Shown here piece by piece: positions 8,298 through 19,849 of a DNA stretch of 64,000 nt; within the stretch, counting starts at the first letter, position 1, and each line of letters begins with the position of its first letter. A model generated the notes under the pieces. That model did no database searches and was not told the DNA's origin. It worked only from the letters and a program-made list of their open reading frames with translations. The DNA is taken from the NCBI GenBank assembly GCA_026008535.1, contig BRKX01000018.1:49283588-49347587 (forward strand), given 5' to 3'. This stretch comes from Perilla frutescens. Taxonomy: Eukaryota > Streptophyta > Magnoliopsida > Lamiales > Lamiaceae. The position numbers were made by a program, and so were the translations under genes.

Positions 8298-11184
8298 TCT
8301 GGCAGCCGTCAGTAAAACGGCTATAACTCTCTCCAGAAATAAGCTTTACCCGTGATTCTTGTTGCGTTGGATTCCTAACTCAAATATCTACCCTACCAAA
8401 AGTCGAACCGGTAGAAACCCTATTTGAGTCGGAGTCTAGGTGATTATCAAGTTGATTTCCAAAACCGTCACCTCTTGTGTAGCGATCGGGGTGACCGTCG
8501 GGTTTTTCATTGAGTCTAGCATTTTTGAACACTAGAGCCCATTATGAATCAATCCATATGATCATATATGCCTAATCCGTCCACTTTTGAAAAAATCAAA
8601 TTTTTGAGCCCGCCCAAAGGGGTACCCCATTGGCCGGTGGCCAGATTTGGCCCGTTTTCTGGCAGCCGTCAGTAAAACGGCTATAACTCTCTCCAGAAGT
8701 AAGCTTTACCCGTGATTCTTGTTGCGTTAGATTCCTAACTCAAATATCTACCCTACCAAAAGTCGAACCGGTAGAAACACTATTAGAGTCGGCCTCTAGG
8801 TGATTATCAAGTTGATTTCTAAAACCGTCACCTCTTGTGTAGCGATCGGGGTGAACGTCGGGTTTTTCATTGAGTCTAGCATTTTTGAACACTAGAGTCC
8901 ATTATGAATCAATCCATATGTATATATATGCCTAATCCGTCCACTTTTGAAAAAATCAAACTTTTGAGCCCGCCCAAACGGGTACCCCTTTGGCCGGTGG
9001 CTAGATTTGGCCCCGTTTTCTGGCAGCCGTCAGTAAAACGGCTATAACTCTCTCCAGAAGTAGGCTTTACCCGTGATTCTTGTTGCGTTGGATTCCTAAC
9101 TCAAATATCTACCCTACCAAAAGTCAAACCGGTAGAAACCCTATTTGAGTCGGAGTCTAGGTGATTATCAAGTTGATTTCCAAAACCGTCACCTCTTGTG
9201 TAGCGATTGGGGTGACCGTCGGGTTTTTCATTGAGTCTAGCATTTTTGAACACTAGAGTCCATTATGAATCAATCCATATGATCATATATGCCTAATCCG
9301 TCCACTTTTGAAAAAATCAAATTTTTGAGCCCGCCCAAAGGGGTACCCCTTTGGCCGGTGGCCAGATTTGGCCCCGTTTTCTAGCAGCCGTCAGTAAAAC
9401 GGCTATAACTCTCTCCAGAAGTAAGCTTTACCCGTGATTCTTGTTGCGTTGGATTCCTAACTAAAATATCTACCCTACCAAAATTCGAACCGGTAGAAAC
9501 CCTATTTGAGTCGGAGTCTAGGTGATTATCAAGTTGATTTCCAAAACCGTCACCTCTTGTGTAGCGATCGGGGTGACCGTCGGGTTTTTCATTGAGTCTA
9601 GCATTTTTGAACACTAGAGTCCATTATGAATCAATCCATATGATCATATATGCCTAATCCGTCCACTTTTGAAAAAATCAAATTTTTGAGCCCGCCCAAA
9701 GGGGTACCCCTTTGGCCACCGGCCAGATTTGGCCCCGTTTTCTAGCAGCCGTCAGTAGAACGGCTATAACTCTCTCCAGAAGTAAGCTTTACCCGTGATT
9801 CTTGTTGCGTTGGATTCCTAACTCAAATATCTACCCTACCAAAAGTCGAACCGGTAGAAACTCTCTTTGAGTCGGAGTCTAGGTGATTATCAAGTTGATT
9901 TCCAAAACCGTCACCTCTTGTGTAGCGATCGGGGTGACCGTTGGGTTTTTCATTGAGTCTAGCATTTTTGAACACTAGAGTCCATTATGAATCAATCCAT
10001 ATGATCATATATGCCTAATCCGTCCACTTTTGAAAAAATCAAATTTTTGAGCCCGCCCAAAGGGGTACCCCTTTGGCCGTTGTCTAGATTTGGCCCCGTT
10101 TTCTGGCAGCCGTCAGTAAAACGGCTATAACTCTCTCCAGAAGTAAGCTTTACCCGTGATTCTTGTTGCGTTGGATTCCTAACTCAAATATGTACCCTAC
10201 CAAAAGTCGAACCGGTAGAAACCCTATTAGAGTCGTCCTCTAGGTGATTATCAACTTGATTTCCAAAACCGTCACCTCTTGTGTAGCGATCGGGGTGAAC
10301 GTCGGGTTTTTCATTGAGTCTAGCATTTTTGAACACTAGAGTCCATTATGAATCAATCCATATGATCATATATGCCTAATCCGTCCACTTTTGAAAAAAT
10401 CAAATTTTTGAGCCTGCCCAAAGGGGTACCCCTTTGGCCGGTGGCCAGATTTGGCCCCGTTTTCTAGCAGCCGTCAGTAAAACGGCTATAACTCTCTCCA
10501 GAAGTAAGCTTTACCCGTGATTCTTGTTGTGTTGGATTCCTAACTCAAATATCTACCCTACCAAAAGTCGAACCGGTAGAAACACTATTAGAGTCGGCCT
10601 CTAGGTGATTATCAAGTTGATTTCTAAAACCGTCACCTCTTGTGTTGCGATCGGGGTGAACGTCGGGTTTCTCATTGAGTCTAGCATTTTTGAACACTAG
10701 AGTCCATTATGAATCAATCCATATGATCATATATGCCTAATCCGTCCACTTTTGAAAAAATCAAATTTTTGAGCCCGCCCAAAGGGGTACCCCTTTGGCC
10801 GGTGGCTAGATTTGGCCCCGTTTTCTGGCAGCCGTCAGTAAAACGGCTATAACTCTCACAAGAAGTATGCTTTAACCGTGATTCTTGTTGCGTTGGATTC
10901 CTAACTCAAATATCTACCCTACCAAAAGTCGAACCGGTAGAAACCCTATTTGAGTCGGAGTCTAGGTGATTATCAAGTTGATTTCCAAAACCGTCACCTC
11001 TTGTGTAGCGGTCGGGGTGAACGTCGGGTTTTTCATTGAGTCTAGCATTTTTGAACACTAGAGTCCATTATGAATCAATCCATATGATCATATATGCCTA
11101 ATCCGTCCACTTTTGAAAAAATCAAATTTTTGAGCCCGCCCAAGGGGGTACCCCTTTGGCCGGTGGGCAGATTTGGCCCCGTTT
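8298..11184 (+). repeat. Transition segment T, eight divergent monomers
   Basis: Starts at 8298 (360 bp, one C lost in TTGGCCCG), 8658, 9019, 9380, 9741, 10102, 10463 and 10824. The first copies keep the A-type TTGAGTCGGAGTC allele. 8658 and 10463 show the CACTATTAGAGTCGGCC and TTTCTAAAACC alleles typical of domain B. Adjacent copies differ by many private changes and no short HOR period is visible. The last three begin a cassette that recurs at 32487 and 38624. This looks like an older junction between two separately amplified arrays. Confidence 0.8.
9714..9724. other. Micro-inversion of the GGCC loop
   Basis: The usual monomer end reads GGCCGGTGGCC; here it reads GGCCACCGGCC, its exact reverse complement. 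The GGT loop between two GGCC arms has been flipped. It occurs in the monomer starting at 9380 and I saw it in no other copy. It is compatible with hairpin-mediated inversion or with a run of independent changes; the first is simpler. Confidence 0.8.
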
Positions 11185-14072
11185 TCTGGCAGCCGTCAGT
11201 AAAACGGCTATAACTCTCTCCAGAAGTAAGCTTTATCCGTGATTCTTATTGCGTTGGATTCCTAACTCAAATATCTACCCTACCAAAAGTCGAACCGGTA
11301 GAAACACTATTAGAGTCGGCCTCTAGGTGATTATCAAGTTGATTTCTAAAACCGTCACCTCTTGTGTAGCGATCGGGGTGAACGTCGGGTTTTTCATTGA
11401 GTCTAGCATTTTTGAAAACTAGAGTCCATTATGAATCAATCCATAAGATCATATATGCCTAATCCGTCCACTTTTGAAAAAATCAAATTTTTGAGCCCGC
11501 CCAAAGGGGTACCCCTTTGGCCGGTGGCCAGATTTGGCCCCGTTTTCTAGCAGCCGTCAGTAAAACGGCTATAACTCTATCCAGAAGTAAGCTTTACCCG
11601 TGATTCTTGTTGCGTTGGATTCCTAACTCAAATATCTACCCGACCAAAAGTCGAACCGGTGGAAACCCTATTAGAGTCGGCCTCTAGGTGATTATCAAGT
11701 TGATTTCCAAAACCGTCACCTCTTGTGTAGCGATCGGGGTGAACGTCGGGTTTTTCATTGAGTCTAGCATTTTTGAACACTAGAGTCCATTATGAATCAA
11801 TCCATATGATCATATATGCCTAATCCGTCCACTTTTGAAAAAATCAAATTTTTGAGCCCGCCCAAAGGGGTACCCCTTTGGCCGGTGGCCAGATTTGGCC
11901 CCGTTTTCTGGCAGCCGTCAGTAAAACGGCTATAACTCTCTCAAGAAGTAAGCGTTACCCGTGATTCTTGTTGCGTTGGATTCCTAACTCAAATATCTAC
12001 CCTACCAAAAGTCGAACCGGTAGAAACACTATTAGAGTCCGCCTCTAGGTGATTATCAAGTTGATTTCTAAAACCGTCACCTCTTGTGTAGCGATCGGGG
12101 TGAACGTCGGGTTTTTCATTGAGTCTAGCATTTTTGAACACTAGAGTCCATTATGAATCAATCCATATGATCATATATTCCTAATCCGTCCACTTTTGAA
12201 AAAATCAAATTTTTGAGCCCGCCGAAAGGGGTACCCCTTTGGCCAGTGGCCAGATTTGGCCCCGTTTTCTGGCAGCCGTCAGTAAAACGGCTGTAACTCT
12301 CGCCAGAAGTAAGCTTTACCCGTGATTCTTGTTGCATTGGATTCCTAACTCAAATATCTACCCTACCAAAAGTCGAACCGGTGGAAACCCTATTAGAGTC
12401 GGCCTCTAGGTGATTATCAAGTTGATTTCCAAAACCGTCACCTCTTGTGTAGCGATCGGGGTGAACGTCGGGTTTTTCATTGAGTCTAGCATTTTTGAAC
12501 ACTAGAGTCCATTATGAATCAATCCATATGATCATATATGCCTAATCCGTCCACTTTTGAAAAAATCAAATTTTTGAGCCCGCCCAAAGGGGTACCACTT
12601 TGGTCGGTGGCCAGATTTGGCCCCGTTTTCTGGCAGCCGTCAGTAATACGGCTATAACTCTCTCCAGAAGTAAGCTTTAACTGTGATTCTTGTTGTGTTG
12701 GATTCCTAACTCAAATATCTACACTACCAAAAGTCGAACCGGTAGAAACACTATTAGAGTCGGCCTCTAGGTGATTATCAAGTTGATTTCTAAAACCGTC
12801 ACCTCTTGTGTAGCGATCGGGGTGAACGTCGAGTTTTTCATTGAGTCTAGCATTTTTGAACACTAGAGTCCATTATGAATCAATCCATATGATCATATAT
12901 GCCTAATCCGTCCACTTTTGAAAAAATCAAATTTTTGAGCCCGCCCAAAGGGGTACCCCTTTGGCCGGTGGCTAGATTTGGCCCCGTTTTCTGGCAGCCG
13001 TCAGTAAAACGGCTATAACTCTCTCCAGAAGTAAGCTTTACCCGTGATTCTTGTTGCGTTGGTTTCCTAACTCAAATATCTACCCTACCAAAAGTCGAAC
13101 CGGTAGAAACCCTATTAGAGTCGGCCTCTAGGTGATTATCAAGTTGATTTCCAAAACCGTCACCTCTTGTGTAGCGATCGGGGTGAACGTCGGGTTTTTC
13201 ATTGAGTCTAGCATTTTTGAACACTAGAGTCCATTATGAATCAATCCATATGATCATATATGCCTAATTCGTCCACTTTTGAAAAAATCAAATTTTTGAG
13301 CCCGCCCAAAGGGGTACCCCTTTGGCCGGTGGCCAGATTTGGCCCCGTTTTCTGGCAGCCGTCAGTAAAACGGCTATAACTCTCTCCAGAAGTAAGCGTT
13401 ACCCGTGATTCTTGTTGCGTTGGATTCCTAACTCAAATATCTACCCCACCAAAAGTCGAACCGGTAGAAACACTATTAGAATCCGCCTCTAGGTGATTAT
13501 CAAGTTGATTTCTAAAACCGTCACCTCTTGTGTAGCGATCGGGGTGAACGTCGGGTTTTTCATTGAGTCTAGCATTTTTGAACACTAGAGTCCATTATGA
13601 ATCAATCCATATGATCATATATTCCTAATCCGTCCACTTTTGAAAAAATCAAATTTTTGAGCCCGCCGAAAGGGGTACCCCTTTGGCCAGTGGCCAGATT
13701 TGGCCCCGTTTTCTGGCAGCCGTCAGTAAAACGGCTGTAACTCTCGCCAGAAGTAAGCTTTACCCGTGATTCTTGTTGCATTGGATTCCTAACTCAAATA
13801 TCTACCCTACCAAAAGTCGAACCGGTGGAAACCCTATTAGAGTCGGCCTCTAGGTGATTATCAAGTTGATTTCCAAAACCGTCACCTCTTGTGTAGCGAT
13901 CGGGGTGAGCGTCGGGTTTTTCATTGAGTCTAGCATTTTTGAACACTAGAGTCCATTATGAATCAATCCATATGATCATATATGCCAAATCCGTCCACTT
14001 TTGAAAAAATCAAATTTTTGAGCCCGCCCAAAGGGGTACCCCTTTGGCCGGTGGGCAGATTTGGCCCCGTTT
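11185..14072 (+). repeat. B octamer, full copy (B1-B8)
   Basis: Eight monomers of 361 bp each, starting at 11185, 11546, 11907, 12268, 12629, 12990, 13351 and 13712; total 2888 bp. B1 to B8 occur once each. It shares no subtype with the A octamer although the period is nearly the same, so the two 8-mers arose independently or by replacement. Confidence 0.87.
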
Positions 14073-17000
14073 TCTGGCAGCCGTCAGTAAAACGGCTATA
14101 ACTCTCTCCAGAAGTAAGCTTTATCCGTGATTCTTATTGCGTTGGATTCCTAACTCAAATATCTACCCTACCAAAAGTCGAACCGGTAGAAACACTATTA
14201 GAGTCGGCCTCTAGGTGATTATCAAGTTGATTTCTAAAACCGTCACCTCTTGTGTAGCGATCGGGGTGAACGTCGGGTTTTTCATTGAGTCTAGCATTTT
14301 TGAAAACTAGAGTCCATTATGAATCAATCCATAAGATCATATATGCCTAATCCGTCCACTTTTGAAAAAATCAAATTTTTGAGCCCGCCCAAAGGGGTAC
14401 CCCTTTGGCCGGTGGCCAGATTTGGCCCCGTTTTCTAGCAGCCGTCAGTAAAACGGCTATAACTCTCTCCAGAAGTAAGCTTTACCCGTGATTCTTGTTG
14501 CGTTGGATTCCTAACTCAAATATCTACCCGACCAAAAGTCGAACCGGTGGAAACCCTATTAGAGTCGGCCTCTAGGTGATTATCAAGTTGATTTCCAAAA
14601 CCGTCACCTCTTGTGTAGCGATCGGGGTGAACGTCGGGTTTTTCATTGAGTCTAGCATTTTTGAACACTAGAGTCCATTATGAATCAATCCATATGATCA
14701 TATATGCCTAATCCGTCCACTTTTGAAAAAATCAAATTTTTGAGCCCGCCCAAAGGGGTACCCCTTTGGCCGGTGGCCAGATTTGGCCCCGTTTTCTGGC
14801 AGCCGTCAGTAAAACGGCTATAACTCTCTCAAGAAGTAAGCGTTACCCGTGATTCTTGTTGCGTTGGATTCCTAACTCAAATATCTACCCTACCAAAAGT
14901 CGAACCGGTAGAAACACTATTAGAGTCCGCCTCTAGGTGATTATCAAGTTGATTTCTAAAACCGTCACCTCTTGTGTAGCGATCGGGGTGAACGTCGGGT
15001 TTTTCATTGAGTCTAGCATTTTTGAACACTAGAGTCCATTATGAATCAATCCATATGATCATATATTCCTAATCCGTCCACTTTTGAAAAAATCAAATTT
15101 TTGAGCCCGCCGAAAGGGGTACCCCTTTGGCCAGTGGCCAGATTTGGCCCCGTTTTCTGGCAGCCGTCAGTAAAACGGCTGTAACTCTCGCCAGAAGTAA
15201 GCTTTACCCGTGATTCTTGTTGCATTGGATTCCTAACTCAAATATCTACCCTACCAAAAGTCGAACCGGTGGAAACCCTATTAGAGTCGGCCTCTAGGTG
15301 ATTATCAAGTTGATTTCCAAAACCGTCACCTCTTGTGTAGCGATCGGGGTGAACGTCGGGTTTTTCATTGAGTCTAGCATTTTTGAACACTAGAGTCCAT
15401 TATGAATCAATCCATATGATCATATATGCCTAATCCGTCCACTTTTGAAAAAATCAAATTTTTGAGCCCGCCCAAAGGGGTACCACTTTGGCCGGTGGCC
15501 AGATTTGGCCCCGTTTTCTGGCAGCCGTCAGTAAAACGGCTATAACTCTCTCAAGAAGTAAGCGTTACCCGTGATTCTTGTTGCGTTGGATTCCTAACTC
15601 AAATATCTACCCTACCAAAAGTCGAACCGGTAGAAACACTATTAGAGTCCGCCTCTAGGTGATTATCAAGTTGATTTCTAAAACCGTCACCTCTTGTGTA
15701 GCGATCGGGGTGAACGTCGGGTTTTTCATTGAGTCTAGCATTTTTGAACACTAGAGTCCATTATGAATCAATCCATATGATCATATATTCCTAATCCGTC
15801 CACTTTTGAAAAAATCAAATTTTTGAGCCCGCCGAAAGGGGTACCCCTTTGGCCAGTGGCCAGATTTGGCCCCGTTTTCTGGCAGCCGTCAGTAATACGG
15901 CTATAACTCTCTCCAGAAGTAAGCTTTACCCGTGATTCTTGTTGCATTGGATTCCTAACTCAAATATCTACCCTACCAAAAGTCGAACCGGTGGAAACCC
16001 TATTAGAGTCGGCCTCTAGGTGATTATCAAGTTGATTTCCAAAACCGTCACCTCTTGTGTAGCGATCGGGGGTGAACGTCGGGTTTTTCATTGAGTCTAG
16101 CATTTTTGAACACTAGAGTCCATTATGAATCAATCCATATGATCATATATGCCTAATCCGTCCACTTTTGAAAAAATCAAATTTTTGAGCCCGCCCAAAG
16201 GGGTACCACTTTGGTCGGTGGCCAGATTTGGCCCCGTTTTCTGGCAGCCGTCAGTAATACGGCTATAACTCTCTCCAGAAGTAAGCTTTAACTGTGATTC
16301 TTGTTGTGTTGGATTCCTAACTCAAATATCTACACTACCAAAAGTCGAACCGGTAGAAACACTATTAGAGTCGGCCTCTAGGTGATTATCAAGTTGATTT
16401 CTAAAACCGTCACCTCTTGTGTAGCGATCGGGGTGAACGTCGAGTTTTTCATTGAGTCTAGCATTTTTGAACACTAGAGTCCATTATGAATCAATCCATA
16501 TGATCATATATGCCTAATCCGTCCACTTTTGAAAAAATCAAATTTTTGAGCCCGCCCAAAGGGGTACCCCTTTGGCCGGTGGCTAGATTTGGCCCCGTTT
16601 TCTGGCAGCCGTCAGTAAAACGGCTATAACTCTCTCCAGAAGTAAGCTTTACCCGTGATTCTTGTTGCGTTGGTTTCCTAACTCAAATATCTACCCTACC
16701 AAAAGTCGAACCGGTAGAAACCCTATTAGAGTCGGCCTCTAGGTGATTATCAAGTTGATTTCCAAAACCGTCACCTCTTGTGTAGCGATCGGGGTGAACG
16801 TCGGGTTTTTCATTGAGTCTAGCATTTTTGAACACTAGAGACCATTATGAATCAATCCATATGATCATATATGCCTAATTCGTCCACTTTTGAAAAAATC
16901 AAATTTTTGAGCCCGCCCAAAGGGGTACCCCTTTGGCCGGTGGCCAGATTTGGCCCCGTTTTCTGGCAGCCGTCAGTAAAACGGCTATAACTCTCTCCAG

Positions 17001-17683
17001 AAGTAAGCGTTACCCGTGATTCTTGTTGCGTTGGATTCCTAACTCAAATATCTACCCTACCAAAAGTCGAACCGGTAGAAACACTATTAGAATCCGCCTC
17101 TAGGTGATTATCAAGTTGATTTCTAAAACCGTCACCTCTTGTGTAGCGATCGGGGTGAACGTCGGGTTTTTCATTGAGTCTAGCATTTTTGAACACTAGA
17201 GTCCATTATGAATCAATCCATATGATCATATATTCCTAATCCGTCCACTTTTGAAAAAATTAAATTTTTGAGCCCGCCGAAAGGGGTACCCCTTTGGCCA
17301 GTGGCCAGATTTGGCCCCGTTTTCTGGCAGCCGTCAGTAAAACGGCTGTAACTCTCGCCAGAAGTAAGCTTTACCCGTGATTCTTGTTGCATTGGATTCC
17401 TAACTCAAATATCTACCCTACCAAAAGTCGAACCGGTGGAAACCCTATTAGAGTCGGCCTCTAGGTGATTATCAAGTTGATTTCCAAAACCGTCACCTCT
17501 TGTGTAGCGATCGGGGTGAGCGTCGGGTTTTTCATTGAGTCTAGCATTTTTGAACACTAGAGTCCATTATGAATCAATCCATATGATCATATATGCCAAA
17601 TCCGTCCACTTTTGAAAAAATCAAATTTTTGAGCCCGCCCAAAGGGGTACCCCTTTGGCCGGTGGGCAGATTTGGCCCCGTTT
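14073..17683 (+). repeat. B HOR copy 2, enlarged to a 10-mer
   Basis: Starts 14073 (B1), 14434 (B2), 14795 (B3), 15156 (B4), 15517 (B3 again), 15878 (B4 with a B5-like left end), 16240 (B5), 16601 (B6), 16962 (B7) and 17323 (B8). A B3-B4 pair has been duplicated in tandem, and the shared private allele CTCAAGAAGTAAGCGTT at 14795 and 15517 shows they are recent copies. Confidence 0.85.
15878..16239 (+). repeat. 362-bp mosaic monomer (B5 start, B4 body)
   Basis: The first about 40 bp carry the B5 allele AATACGGCTATAACTCTCTCC instead of GGCTGTAACTCTCGCC. The body has the B4 alleles GCATTGG and CCGGTGG. One G is inserted in GATCGGGGGTG near 16068, giving 362 bp. It sits at the end of the duplicated B3-B4 pair and may mark the repair tract. 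Confidence 0.75.
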
Positions 17684-19849
17684 TCTGGCAGCCGTCAGTA
17701 AAACGGCTATAACTCTCTCCAGAAGTAAGCTTTATCCGTGATTCTTATTGCGTTGGATTCCTAACTCAAATATCTACCCTACCAAAAGTCGAACCGGTAG
17801 AAACACTATTAGAGTCGGCCTCTAGGTGATTATCAAGTTGATTTCTAAAACCGTCACCTCTTGTGTAGCGATCGGGGTGAACGTCGGGTTTTTCATTGAG
17901 TCTAGCATTTTTGAAAACTAGAGTCCATTATGAATCAATCCATAAGATCATATATGCCTAATCCGTCCACTTTTGAAAAAATCAAATTTTTGAGCCCGCC
18001 CAAAGGGGTACCCCTTTGGCCGGTGGCCAGATTTGGCCCCGTTTTCTAGCAGCCGTCAGTAAAACGGCTATAACTCTCTCCAGAAGTAAGCTTTACCCGT
18101 GATTCTTGTTGCGTTGGATTCCTAACTCAAATATCTACCCGACCAAAAGTCGAACCGGTGGAAACCCTATTAGAGTCGGCCTCTAGGTGATTATCAAGTT
18201 GATTTCCAAAACCGTCACCTCTTGTGTAGCGATCGGGGTGAACGTCGGGTTTTTCATTGAGTCTAGCATTTTTGAACACTAGAGTCCATTATGAATCAAT
18301 CCATATGATCATATATGCCTAATCCGTCCACTTTTGAAAAAATCAAATTTTTGAGCCCGCCCAAAGGGGTACCCCTTTGGCCGGTGGCCAGATTTGGCCC
18401 CGTTTTCTGGCAGCCGTCAGTAAAACGGCTATAACTCTCTCCAGAAGTAAGCGTTACCCGTGATTCTTGTTGCGTTGGATTCCTAACTCAAATATCTACC
18501 CTACCAAAAGTCGAACCGGTAGAAACACTATTAGAGTCCGCCTCTAGGTGATTATCAAGTTGATTTCTAAAACCGTCACCTCTTGTGTAGCGATCGGGGT
18601 GAACGTCGGGTTTTTCATTGAGTCTAGCATTTTTGAACACTAGAGTCCATTATGAATCAATCCATATGATCATATATTCCTAATCCGTCCACTTTTGAAA
18701 AAATCAAATTTTTGAGCCCGCCGAAAGGGGTACCCCTTTGGCCAGTGGCCAGATTTGGCCCCGTTTTCTGGCAGCCGTCAGTAAAACGGCTGTAACTCTC
18801 GCCAGAAGTAAGCTTTACCCGTGATTCTTGTTGCATTGGATTCCTAACTCAAATATCTACCCTACCAAAAGTCGAACCGGTGGAAACCCTATTAGAGTCG
18901 GCCTCTAGGTGATTATCAAGTTGATTTCCAAAACCGTCACCTCTTGTGTAGCGATCGGGGTGAACGTCGGGTTTTTCATTGAGTCTAGCATTTTTGAACA
19001 CTAGAGTCCATTATGAATCAATCCATATGATCATATATGCCTAATCCGTCCACTTTTGAAAAAATCAAATTTTTGAGCCCGCCCAAAGGGGTACCACTTT
19101 GGCCGGTGGCCAGATTTGGCCCCGTTTTCTGGCAGCCGTCAGTAATACGGCTATAACTCTCTCCAGAAGTAAGCTTTACCTGTGATTCTTGTTGTGTTGG
19201 ATTCCTAACTCAAATATCTACACTACCAAAAGTCGAACCGGTAGAAACACTATTAGAGTCGGCCTCTAGGTGATTATCAAGTTGATTTCTAAAACCGTCA
19301 CCTCTTGTGTAGCGATCGGGGTGAACGTCGAGTTTTTCATTGAGTCTAGCATTTTTGAACACTAGAGTCCATTATGAATCAATCCATATGATCATATATG
19401 CCTAATCCGTCCACTTTTGAAAAAATCAAATTTTTGAGCCCGCCCAAAGGGGTACCCCTTTGGCCGGTGGCTAGATTTGGCCCCGTTTTCTGGCAGCCGT
19501 CAGTAAAACGGCTATAACTCTCTCCAGAAGTAAGCTTTACCCGTGATTCTTGTTGCGTTGGTTTCCTAACTCAAATATCTACCCTACCAAAAGTCGGACC
19601 GGTAGAAACCCTATTAGAGTCGGCCTCTAGGTGATTATCAAGTTGATTTCCAAAACCGTCACCTCTTGTGTAGCGATCGGGGTGAACGTCGGGTTTTTCA
19701 TTGAGTCTAGCATTTTTGAACACTAGAGTCCATTATGAATCAATCCATATGATCATATATGCCTAATTCGTCCACTTTTGAAAAAATCAAATTTTTGAGC
19801 CCGCCCAAAGGGGTACCCCTTTGGCCGGTGGCCAGATTTGGCCCCGTTT
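17684..19849 (+). repeat. B HOR copy 3, reduced to a 6-mer
   Basis: Starts 17684 (B1), 18045 (B2), 18406 (B3), 18767 (B4), 19128 (B5) and 19489 (B6); B7 and B8 are absent and the next monomer is B2. Total 2166 bp. The B5 copy at 19128 reads TTTACCTGTG, where the copies at 12629 and 16240 read TTTAACTGTG. Confidence 0.82.

Noticed and set aside
9381..9614. 77-codon minus-strand open frame as a gene
   Set aside because: It lies wholly inside one satellite monomer, starts with GTG, depends on one private base change, and 176 sister copies have a stop in the same place.
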